From positions 744,001 through 808,000 of the forward strand of contig JAITYX010000004.1 of assembly GCA_021018815.1 (NCBI GenBank): a DNA stretch of 64,000 nucleotides. Reading direction: 5' to 3'. Numbering within the stretch: the first letter of the stretch is position 1; each line of letters begins with the position of its first letter. The notes beneath the pieces were generated by a model. The model made no database searches. It had not been told where the DNA came from and was given only the letters and a program-made list of their open reading frames with translations. Below, piece by piece: positions 13,801 to 23,564 of the stretch. This DNA comes from Talinum fruticosum. Lineage: Eukaryota; Streptophyta; Magnoliopsida; Caryophyllales; Talinaceae. A program made the translations under genes and the position numbers.

Positions 13801-16800
13801 CTTTATTGTTCATGTGTGCTCATTCTTTGTTCATGTTGCTGGATATTTTTTATTTGTGGGTTAGTCGTTGTGAAGAAAAGGGATTTTTCCACTCGAAATT
13901 GTGATGCCTACTTTATTGGGTATACGTATGATTGATCATATGCTTCGACTTGTTTCATAGTGTAGGGTTTGTTTTGAATAAATTGGTATAAATCCTGTGG
14001 AGTATATATACCCAAAATTTGATAACATCTATAGGCAGAGGGAATACTAAGCCTATGCCCATTTTCAAGTTATTGACTAGTATTTTTCAGTGTGGAAATG
14101 TTAGTGAAATAACTTGTTAAATTTTTCTTTTGGAATACAGGTTCAAGATTGGAGTTTGTTGGTTGCACCACTGATAGACAAGATGTTTTCTGAGCCATCA
14201 AATGCAACTATTGTCAGATTCCTAAGTTGTATAAACGAGCATCTAGCAGATACTGCAGATATTGTCCTTGGTCGCCTTCTTTTACGGACACATGAACAGG
14301 AGTGAGTGCATATTTAGTTTTGTCTTCAATCTTAGTGCTGGGGCTGGGGGCACTCAACCCCTGTTCATTGTCTTACTTTAGCAAGCCTTGGAACAATATC
14401 ATTAAGAATTAGTGAGCTTTTTTGTCATGAAAGTAAATAGTGGGGCATTGGCATGTATTTGAAGTACAAGGCAGTAGGCACTTTAAACCAGTTAAGAAGA
14501 TTAGAGAATATCGAAAGATTCTTTATTTCAAGTTGGGGTATGGAATGTGTTTCTGGACTTTCCAATTGTTGGTCGACTTAAGCTAGTGTCTTTTGCTGCT
14601 AGGTGCTTCTCCTTTGTTTGGTTGGCTAGGATTTCCTGTTTCTTCTGTCATAATGTCTTGTGAATGGTTAGTAACTTTTTGCATGGGAAGATGTTCTTTT
14701 TTGGAACTGGAAAGTGACTTATGTTTTATTTTCCTTGGGCAAACTTCTCCTTGAAAAGAGACAATGGCAAGGCACCAAGAAATTGCAACTTTTGTTATCC
14801 CTTCCTATGTACAAAATTCTGTTGACAAGGAAATTAAATGAGTACAAGAAGTTTGACTTCCCAATAAAATGTTTTCTTACATCAAACTAAAGATAGTAGA
14901 TTTTGTGCTTCTAGGAATTTGCCTTTCAATACCAACATACCATAGGGAAAAAATAGGCTGTAATTTATGAAGGTTCATGCATCTAGTCGATATGTTGGCT
15001 GCAGCCTGCAGATAATTCTTCGTTGTATATTTGCCAAGTACCTACCTAATTTCGATAATATCTTGTTCATAGTTAGTCAACACTGTTGTCTACACTAGAG
15101 AAAACTCTTCTTCTGATTTTGTGTCTATTAAACTAGGTTCTCTCTTTGATTTCTGGAAGCTGGTATATTTGGGTGCTGTTGTTATGTGGTGTTTTTTGTT
15201 TGCTGTAAACTTTTATCTTTAAGTCATGGATGTCTTGATGTCGCCATGATTCTCAAACAATAGTTTATGGTTTTGTCTTCTTGTCATGGTGTGTTTTTGA
15301 ACATCAGAATTGCTGGAGCGGAGAGTTGGGCCCTTGAGAATGATAACCCAGATAGCATCAGAAACATGGTGTTTGGTCGCCTTTGCCCATTACTCATAAT
15401 CAAGATACTTCCCTGAGTGTTTTCAATGAGCTCAACTGTGCCACTATGTATAGTCGGAGAATGAAGGAATGCATTGCACATGGTATGGTTTTATGTAATA
15501 ATAGCTAATCTGCCTTTTTATATTATATCGTTCTTTAGCTGGTTCATTGGTTTTTCCTCATTTTCTTTTCATGGCTTTTCTTTTTTTTTTTTTCCCTTCC
15601 ATTGATTTTGGAACATTCACAATCTTTTCACAGTTGCAAGCTCGTTTGCTTGACTTTTTAGCACTTTATGTGCATTTTACTGCCTGTCATATGGGTTGTT
15701 AGTCTTGTGATAGTGATAATATACGTACCCCAAAATTCTGGGGGTGTCTGAATCATGCTACTGCATTTCCTGTGATAAAATTTCTTTCAGGCATGCATGT
15801 AGAAGGTCTATATTCTCTTGTATATTTTATTGAGATTGCTTCATTATTGCGGCTGTGTTTTCTCTAAGAGACCAGGTTTCATATTTTAATATTTAAGGAG
15901 GTGAATGCGTGTACTTCTCATATTTAAAACATAAAATATTGTCTCAGTTTCATCAAGTTTGATTCGCGTCGTTTATTCAGGTATCACCTTGCAAAGTATG
16001 AATTGCGAGAAATAGTAGAGTACTTGTATTCTTTTTCTCCTTTGAAAATCTTGAATGGTAAAGCTGTTAATTCCCCAGCATTTATTCTTGCTTCATATGT
16101 GACCCTACATAAATAAAGTGTAAAGAGTGAAATGCTAATGGTAGTTTTCTTTGGTCCGAACATGACAGAAAAATAACAGTATACTCCCACCTGCTTTTCA
16201 TGTTACCTGTACTCAACTTTTGGCGTAAATGTCATTAACTGAATGTAAAAGGTGAACATCTTAAAAAGTAATTTTAAAAAAATTATGAATATTATGAAGC
16301 TTCATTTCACTGGCGTTTGTAATGTTCAGGGGTACTGTCCACTGTCTGTTTTGCATTAACATGATTCTGATGCCCATGTTTGTGATACACCACGTGCAGA
16401 CAATTTTGACAGCAGTAATTATGAGTGTGTGGCTACTTTGCTCTTCAACAGGTCTGTTGAATATCACCGTGGCTATTCCTTTGGTTTCTTTCTGCATTTA
16501 AGGAACACTGATTTTTTTAAATTATATCATTCATCAGGGCTTTCTGTCAGTCTGAGTATGAAGATGTGAGAAAACTTGCTGCTGAACTTTGTGGCCGCAT
16601 TCATCCTCAAGTATGTTGTACATTTCTACTACCAGTTCACTTGTTAGGCTAATAAACTGAGCGTGCTTTGAAACTTCTCCGCTGGAGAATTAGGATGTCA
16701 TATGCTGTTCCACTAAACTTGAAGAGTATAACTGAGAAAATTAATGTTGGCTTCTATATTGTTGTTTGTTAGGAGGGAGATACTTATATTGGTTTTGTGT

Positions 16801-18455
16801 AATTGTCTAGGTACTCTTTCCTGTTGTTCTTTCTCAATTGCATTATGCTGCGGAACATAAGGATGTCCTGAATATCAAAGCTTGTCTATTTGCAATATGC
16901 ACCTCCCTTGCGGTAAATATCCCCTTTTCAAAGTGTTTAAATGCTGTGATCTTTGTGTGCTTTTCATCTTTCACGCTTCATCCCTTCAATGTTGTTCTTC
17001 CTTATATGGTATATTTACCCCTCCCGAGGCGGTTCTCCCAGCCTTAAAAATGCAATCAATAGGAATTACAGGATTTAAAAGAATAAAAGGGGAGATTTCT
17101 TGTATGAGCTTCTATTGAAGGGAGGTTTCCTTGTGTAAATGTGGCTAATCTGACTAACAGTCGAGCCTTTTTCTTGGCAGATTAGAGGCTGGGATTCAGT
17201 TTCACACCCATATGTTATCAGAATTACTGGAATATTGCAAGCTATTCTACTCTGGCCATCTTTGGATGGGGATGAAGGTAAAAAGTCAATTCATATAGAT
17301 ATGTTGATGCAAGATTTTGCAATTGGAATAAGATACGACTTCCTATGCAGTTTCTAAAGCGCAGCATGGATGCATTGACTGTCTGGCTCTGATGATATGT
17401 GCTGAACTACAAGCTCCAAAGCGAGTAAAAGATTCAGTGTTAGACAATGTTCAGAATGGTAATTAATGAACATAATTTAGTGGACTTGTGAAATCTATCA
17501 GAGCTGAAGACATCTCTGATGCTTAATATTGACTCTGATCTTTGGATCTGGTGTTTGCAGCCTTACTGACCCAAAGTTATCAGGCTTCTACTTCAGGAAG
17601 TTCTGTCCTTGCTTTAGTCATTGATAATTTGGCGAATGATAAAGGTGAAGGTGGTTTCTCACTGGGAATAGTTGAAGATAATGAATCAAAGAACGCTATC
17701 CCCTTGTCTTTTCGCCTGTGCATGGCTAATGTTCTCATTAGTACTTGCCAAAAGATTTCTGAAGATGGGAAGAAGACTTTTGCAAAAAGACTCTTCCTCG
17801 AATAATTCATTTGACTGAGGTGAGCTTGTTCATAATATGCAAGTGCTGATTTCTAGTTACTGTGCGCAAGATTTCTTTTTCATTGGTCCCTCTGACACTG
17901 AAACAATGCAGGTCATCGGAAATGCAGTAGTCAGAGCTGCTTGTGTCCAGGTCCTGTTCTCAGCCGCCTATCATTTGAAGTTGCTGATTGTTCCTTATGC
18001 ACACGATTTTCTCAACGTGGCATCGAAATTTCTTAGGAAAGAAACAGAACAGGTACATTTTTTACTTTCAATTTTCCATGTTCACTGCCTTGAGTACATT
18101 ATTTGGACTCAGCTATAAGTCCCCAGTACCCAAAAAGAAAAAAAAATCCAAGGGTCAGAGTTGACTATTTTCAAGAAACTTCACCGATTTTTGAGTTGAA
18201 GTGTCCAACTGTTGCACCCATATCTGAGCGCGTTAGTGGAAATACCTAATTTGCTATCGTTAATGCATTGTGCAGGAAAGAATGGCTGGTGCGAGACTAC
18301 TGGCATCTCTAATGGCAAGTGAGGATATGGTAGCAGAAAGCATTGCTAGGGAACTGCCGGAGGTGAGATCCACTTTGCTGGATGTATCGACTTCTGATCC
18401 TTCCCTACAACTCAGGCAAATATGTCAGCAACTGCTTGCATGCCTAACTTTGTAA
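1815..18455 (+). CDS. ARM/HEAT-repeat superfamily protein (At3g57570-like), 20 exons, 5'-incomplete
   Basis: Exons: 1815-2086, 3113-3214, 3309-3445, 6440-6613, 7505-7761, 7863-8006, 8100-8188, 12019-12166, 12369-12420, 12967-13025, 14141-14301, 15308-15482, 16400-16451, 16538-16610, 16811-16912, 17181-17277, 17351-17458, 17561-17819, 17912-18052, 18276-18455 (TAA). All have GT-AG borders and compatible phases. The product (about 928 residues visible) is an alpha-solenoid with helical repeats such as LLPPLMSLLDERDGAARAV and ELIRISVNSTKVVSG, ending LRQICQQLLACLTL. It resembles the plant ARM-repeat family of At3g57570 (recalled, not searched); no biochemical role is known to me. Five exons need one base restored in a homopolymer (A5 1890-1894, A5 3120-3124, A5 12415-12419, C3 15411-15413, A5 17784-17788). 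With these the spliced length is exactly 929 codons. A further upstream exon at 1397-1478 is possible, but its phase does not join cleanly. The start codon was not found. Confidence 0.85.
2940..3055 (+). repeat. LINE 3'-end-like fragment, sense orientation
   Basis: The stretch has the typical plant L1 3' tail pattern (gagggtgtaat, gcgccttttgcgtacatgg, ccttggtgtct). Inverted, diverged copies of the same sequence lie at about 9051-9176 and 10708-10825. It sits in the intron just before the exon at 3113. Confidence 0.45.
3784..5460 (+). mobile_element. 5'-truncated L1-type LINE (reverse transcriptase and zf-RVT region), broken
   Basis: Lies wholly inside the ARM-gene intron 3446-6439, in the same orientation as the gene. 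In order it shows DAALIANECIDSYLKS and GVLFKLD, LRLGDPLSPY (equivalent of RQGDPLSPY), FADDTLVFAN with the catalytic DD (about 4175-4205), LRLNLSKSVLIPI, YLGLPLEASYK, LARWKSKLLSKGGKFALLQS, VNWDYICHPK with CGLGIRPL, and finally a zf-RVT-like IWKSKVPTKA segment. This is the standard block order of plant L1 ORF2. The endonuclease domain is absent, and stops and frameshifts (about 4054, 4640, 4768) show the copy is dead. 5' truncation is normal for target-primed reverse transcription. No target duplication was identified. Confidence 0.85.
7075..7355. repeat. 243-bp segment flanked by perfect 19-bp direct repeats
   Basis: TTTGAAATTGTACTTTCAA occurs at 7075-7093 and again at 7337-7355, inside the ARM-gene intron 6614-7504. 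Perfect repeats of this length look like a target-site duplication made by a LINE- or SINE-type insertion. The enclosed 243 bp has no clear poly-A end, so the element is unidentified. Confidence 0.5.
9051..9176 (-). repeat. LINE 3'-end-like fragment, antisense
   Basis: This is the reverse complement of the 2940-3055 pattern: a T run at 9053-9060 (would-be poly-A), then gagacaccaaggggatgtc, cgcgtacaaaa and the ccctcaagctctcatcca segment. It lies in the large ARM-gene intron 8189-12018. Confidence 0.45.
9448..9831. repeat. Tandem duplication, two ~190-bp units
   Basis: Units at about 9448-9633 and 9644-9831 both start aaggtagcattgtgtcaatt and end catctaaccatgcttg, with roughly 85-90% identity judged by eye. 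Non-coding and intronic; a local segmental duplication. Confidence 0.75.
10708..10825 (-). repeat. Diverged LINE 3'-end-like fragment, antisense
   Basis: Shares the order cttgattagttatcaa, a gggatgtca block, a gcataaaagcggc block and a ctctcatgaata end with the better-preserved copy at 9051-9176. The rest of intron 8189-12018 shows no exon-like sequence. Confidence 0.35.
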
Positions 18456-20374
18456 ATTGTAGTTGGGATCATTCCCTTGGAATTAAGCAGCTTAAGCTTG
18501 AGTTATTATATCTTTACAAATTCTCTACTTTGTCATTTCTACTGCCTTGTACATATAGATTTCTCCATGTACAGGTCTCTCTAACGCATCTATTATACAT
18601 ATGAGAGTTTATACTCACAGGACATATGTCAACAAATAGTCGGACGAAAGAGAAAATAGGGGAGGGGTTTGTGGGTCAAACATAATTATGTGTCACCGAA
18701 TTTGCTCTCTCATTCTATCTCTGTGTGTGTGTGTGTGTGTGTGTGTTCAACTTAAATCAGATAAATTTAAAGATATTTGAGATTTGAAAAATATTGCTGA
18801 TCAATAATGATCGAACTTATTGAATAAAGTTAAATTTTACTTGGAATTAGGTTTAGGTTTATGTTTAAGCTACAAAGTAGAAAAAACCGTACCTTAACTT
18901 ATCTCTGAACTCCAAACGAACTTTGTTGTTTTGATATTCAATCTCTTCAACTCCTATAAATTTAGGTGACCATTTGGAAAAAGATAATGCCGAGAACTAG
19001 TTAATTCATTAGTTGGCATTTTCAATGTATTCATTTCATTTAAAAATATCATAAAATAATGATGCAAATGAATTTAAAAACTTTGTATCATTCCAACATT
19101 TTAAAAATTAATTTTGAAAATGAAGAGCATAAAGCTCAATGAAGAAAAAAAATATATTGTAAAATATATGAAAGAAACATTCAAGGATAATTATAAAATA
19201 TTATGATGATGCAAAACCAATCAAAATCTTATTGACAATAACAGATAGCAAAACCAACAGCCAACAGCTTCTATAACTGTGATCTCTACAATTTCTTTGG
19301 ATTTCATGCTCACTCGGCTCAAAAAAATATTTTTGGGAAAATTTGTTTTTAATTTTTAATATATATATATATAAAATATTTGGTAAGTGTTTGGAAAAGA
19401 CTTAAAAGAGGAGAAATATTATTTTCTACAAATTATTCTCTTCTAAATATATACTGGTCGAATGTCTATGCTTCAGTGAGCAAAATGTCCTCAACTATAA
19501 ATCTCATTATAATTTACATATAAAGAGAAAGGGAAAAAATTCATCTCTTTTAGAAAGAAATTATTGTTAATACATTATGGTAAAGTAAACTCCAAGAAAA
19601 GTAATCCTCCAATATTTTACCAATACAAAAAAAAAATATTTAAATTACTTTTTAAAAGAACTTATATTTTTTGAAATACACTCCTATTATTTTGTGTATT
19701 TCCAAAATTTAATATTGAACACCTAAAACCTTTTTATTTTGGTGCAAAACAGCATAATATGAACCAAACGGCCGCAATATTGTCAATATATACTTACATC
19801 ATGAATCTCGAAAATATCGAATACCAAATATATGTGAGAAAAATGTCCAAACTTAAATATCCAAACATAAATTTAATATTTCATATACATGTACACTTTC
19901 TTTCATCAGATGGTATAGTTTTTGAAGGAACTAAAAATATATATTAAAAATTTAACAGAGGACTATTTCTTAATGTTCTTTTTCATCCTTTTTGACGTGT
20001 CCAGAAGTACTGGGAGAGCATAAACTCACAATCACATCAATAAATTTCATCGGAATTTTTCATGAAAAGAATGTTTTCAATATTATTTTTTTCCACTTCC
20101 AATGAAATCCAAACATGACTCTTCAGAATGTAGTTGGGCCTGAATTTGACATTGTCTTTCCACATCACAATGTTGCCCCATCCTTTTCATCTGGCCCAAC
20201 CCTCCCATATATAAAATACTCTGAAAATATCATGGGACATATAGCAAAATTTTTATAAATTATTCTATTTTATATTCCAAAATTCCTGTAAAAGTTTTCT
20301 ATAATTTATTCTCCACTAAGGGAGAGAAGCAGTTTCATTATCTGCTTTTAACCACCCACCCACCCCTTTTCAAC
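18456..20374. other. Intergenic spacer, AT-rich
   Basis: Starts with the 3' UTR of the ARM-repeat gene. It holds a (TG)n microsatellite at about 18722-18745 and otherwise AT-rich sequence with no open frame worth calling. Confidence 0.6.
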
Positions 20375-20740
20375 ATCATATATAGGGGTGAGCAAAATTC
20401 CGGATAACCGGTTCCGGATTCGGACCCGGCGGGTTCAGATCCGAACACAGTTGAACAGGGATCGGGTAGTGAAATCATGGACCCGGACCCGGTTATCCGG
20501 TTTTATTGTAAAATATATATTTTATTTTTTTAATTCCAAGCAAAATGGTTACCCAATTTTTTTAATTATTGGCTAAAACTTTACCGAAAAAAATAATAAT
20601 AAAAATTATAAAAAGTAAAATGGTATTTGAAAAACTAAAAAAAAAAAAAAGTTCAACCGGGTCCAGATTTTTGGACCCGGTCAGAACCGAGTTCGACCAA
20701 AATGACCGGATACCCAGTCCCGCACACCCCTAATCATATA
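20375..20740. mobile_element. hAT-type MITE with 8-bp target duplication
   Basis: The element spans 20383-20732 (350 bp). Its ends are TAGGGGTGAGC on the left and, read inward on the other strand, TAGGGGTGTGCG on the right. The flanking octamer ATCATATA is present at 20375-20382 and 20733-20740. Subterminal regions carry inverted, GC-rich ccggttccgg / ggacccgg motifs that can fold back. No coding capacity. TAGGGGTG ends with an 8-bp duplication are characteristic of plant hAT MITEs. Confidence 0.88.
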
Positions 20741-20776
20741 CTGTCACTAGCTTGAAATATTTACTTTGGTTGATGA

Positions 20777-20781
<5 letters not shown>

Positions 20782-20810
<29 letters not shown>
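20782..20810. repeat. (AT)n microsatellite
   Basis: An uninterrupted run of about 14 AT dinucleotides. Confidence 0.9.
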
Positions 20811-20812
<2 letters not shown>

Positions 20813-21372
20813 AATTTGAAGTATTTCCTAAATTTTTACACTGTTCATGTATTATATGATTTCATAAGGTAAAGAATTCTTGTAAATTATCTTCCAAATT
20901 TGTATTGGCTAGCAATGTATGTTCTAAGTACCAATTTGTATACATTATTTACAAAACATAATATGTTTTGTTAATTTAAACTTTTAAATATTACTTATTT
21001 CAATACATTAATACACAAGATTATATATTCACTATATTAAAATCAATATAAAGAGCGATTGAAAACATAAGAGTAATGTGCAAAATAGTATACAATCTAT
21101 AAGGAGTTGTTTGAAGTAACAAAACTACAAATCAAATGGAGTGAAGAATCGAATGATTCTCTAGGAGTTGAGGACGATTCTTATCTCCTAAACTCAGGGG
21201 TTCAGTAGATATATATTAGAGATTAATCATCAGTTATAGAATGTAAAAGTTTCATTTATTTTCTCCATACCAAACACTTTTTATCGTTTATCTTATTTGC
21301 TTGCTAAATATTCATCGATAGAATATTTAAATGATACTTCTATTGACAAAATCGGGTTACCTCATTATGTAC

Positions 21373-22265
21373 TTATGTGGCGTTTGGTTGGATGTAATGT
21401 AATAGGGGTGTAATGTAATCAATTATGTAATGTAATTAGATATGCAATGTAATGGCACAACAATTACATTACCATGTTTGGTTATATAAAAAGTGTAATG
21501 TAATCACAATGGTAATGGATTATTTCAATTACAAAAGTTAGTAATTAAATTATTGTAATGGAGATAAATGTTATCTAAATAAAAATTTGAGTTACATATT
21601 TAGTTTTGAGCTTTTAAAAATATTTTCTATCAAATAGTCAAATTTTATTGCAAATATAAAAAAAAATTTCTGGCAAAAAAATCAATTGGATTATTCTAGT
21701 GGTAATAAATGTTTGTTGTAGTGAGGATATAACAAAATTTTAAACTCTAAATTTATATTTGAGTTTTTTTAATCTCTTCTATCATATAATTAAGTTTAAA
21801 TTTTTTTCATGGATAAAAAATACAAATTAAAATTATTTTATTTATGATAAATATTTATTGAATTAAAGATAAGTGTTAACAAGTAAAAAAATTTGATCTA
21901 AAAATTTTAATTTAAGCTTCTTTTATCTTTTTAATTGAATACTTAAATTTTAAATCCAAAATATTAAAGTTAAAATTTTCTCTTAATGACTTAATGACTA
22001 TATCATATATTAAGATAATATAAAAAAATTAAGTTTGTTATCAAATAGATAAATTTTTTGCTTGCCAGTGAAGAGAGAGAAAATGGATATGGAATTGAGA
22101 GGAGGGGAGGGAGAGAGAATTATTAGAAGTGTGTTAAAATTTGATCACAAAGATGGATATAATCATGATTGTTTAGTAATTTTGATTGCATTACAAAGTT
22201 GTAACCAAACATGGTAATGTAATCACCATTACCACTTTGATTACATCCAACCAAACAAGCCCTTA
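21373..22265. mobile_element. PIF/Harbinger-like non-autonomous element
   Basis: The ends are inverted. TGTGGCGTTTGGTTGGATG begins at 21376, and the right end at 22262, read on the other strand, gives GGGCTTGTTTGGTTGGATG. Both are followed internally by TAAT-rich repeats of gtaatgtaat. The trinucleotide TTA flanks both sides (21373-21375, 22263-22265), the duplication expected for PIF/Harbinger. The 887-bp body is AT-rich and non-coding. Confidence 0.7.
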
Positions 22266-23069
22266 TTGTATTAAAAAAATAAAATTATAGACATCCGCCT
22301 TTTTAAGCCGTTGGTGTCTAAAAACCTTTTTTCTTTTTTTCTTTTTAAGGCAACCGTCAACAAGTTTATTAGTACTAGATTAAGCATTTAGGATTACTAT
22401 CACATATTGTCCTCATCTCATAAACAGGGACTTGTCTTCTTGGGTCCATGCCCCCCAAAAAAGTTTGTATTATTATTTTTTTAAAAATTATTAACGTCTA
22501 AAACATCTTTAATTTTTTAATCTTTTAAAAATTAAAGTCATACTAATATTGGTTCATATAAGGTAATGATTTTCTATTAAAAAAATTTCTATTTATTTAC
22601 AAATTTAAAAACTCAAGATCTTAAATAAAATAATAAGTGATTGTCAAATTATTTAAATAGATATACTATTCAATTTATATAAGGTAAAAAAATATACAAT
22701 TTAACAAATTTAAACTCAAAATCTAAAATAAAATAATTGCATATCAGATTATTTAGATTAAAATAAATTTATATAAATATCACGTGACATAATTAGATCG
22801 AAAATATCAGCATAAAAAATTAAAATAAATCAATCATAACATGTTGATATATTTTTTTATAAGCAACAATATAGAAGTAAATTTTAAGTATTATTGAATA
22901 TAGTAAGTTTTCTTTTTTTTGAAGGGATTTAATTTAATGATAAGTTTGTTTAATAAATAATTAAGGGTTAGAGGAGGGTTTGGCAAGTAGTGCATAAAGA
23001 TTTGGAAGTGGACCGAGGCAAAGCAAGAATCATAACAGGCCAACCAAACGCGCCCTAGTGTCACCCACT

Positions 23070-23076
23070 ATAAATT
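23070..23076 (+). promoter_or_regulatory. TATA box of the small membrane protein gene
   Basis: TATAAAT lies about 290 bp upstream of the ATG at 23361. That would put the start of transcription near 23100, just before a purine- and then CT-rich leader. The ATG at 23361 is the first one in that leader. Confidence 0.5.
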
Positions 23077-23340
23077 CCATCTCCTCTTTCAATAATTTCC
23101 CACTTCAAAAATAGAAATTCAAAAAAAAAAAACAAAAAAAAGGCAAAATTTCCAGCCGACCAAAAATCAATTCAAAATCCAAAACTCCTCTCTTTCTCTC
23201 TCCCCCCGCCCCAAATTTTCTCTCTCCCTCTGGTGCCGGCGATTTTCCCGGAGAATCCTTCAAATTTTCCGGCGATCGTAACGGTCTATTGTTCGCTAGC
23301 AGAAACGAACCAGAAGAAAAAGGTAGAGAGAGAAAATAGT

Positions 23341-23360
23341 GAAGAAGAAGAAGAAGAAGA
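23341..23360 (+). repeat. (GAA)n run in the 5' leader
   Basis: About six GAA/AAG triplets end directly at the ATG of the small membrane protein. Purine-rich leaders like this are common in plants; length variation here would change only the leader. Confidence 0.7.
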
Positions 23361-23564
23361 ATGCTGCAACTGTTCTTTGCCGTGGCATTCTCTGCTGTGC
23401 CACTCACTCTCTATATCCCTCCGATTCGGAGCCTCAACCTCTTCGTCGAAACCCTCGAAGAGGCGTTTCGTCAAACCTCGTCGTACGCTGTTCGAGCTTA
23501 CCCTCGCGTACGTTTCGCGTTTTCCCGGTTCTTCTCCCAGCTCCTCCGCCGCCTCCGCCTCTAG
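23361..23564 (+). CDS. Conserved small plant membrane protein, 67 aa
   Basis: A single-exon frame starts MLQLFFAVAFSAVPLTLY, then PPIRSLNLFVETLEEAFRQ, and ends LLRRLRL. Residues 3-20 form a hydrophobic segment (signal anchor or one membrane span), followed by a PPIRSLN turn and a basic C-terminal tail with many arginines. I recall plant-wide proteins of 60-70 residues with nearly this N-terminus and RSLNLFVET block, annotated only as uncharacterised or transmembrane; no function is known to me. The ATG is the first in the leader, directly after a (GAA)n run. Several longer overlapping frames in this region have no family resemblance and are composition artefacts. Subcellular location (probably endomembrane) is inferred. 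Confidence 0.75.
   Translation: MLQLFFAVAFSAVPLTLYIPPIRSLNLFVETLEEAFRQTSSYAVRAYPRVRFAFSRFFSQLLRRLRL

Noticed and set aside
15284..15481. Minus-strand 65-residue frame
   Set aside because: Antisense to the ARM-gene exon 15308-15482.
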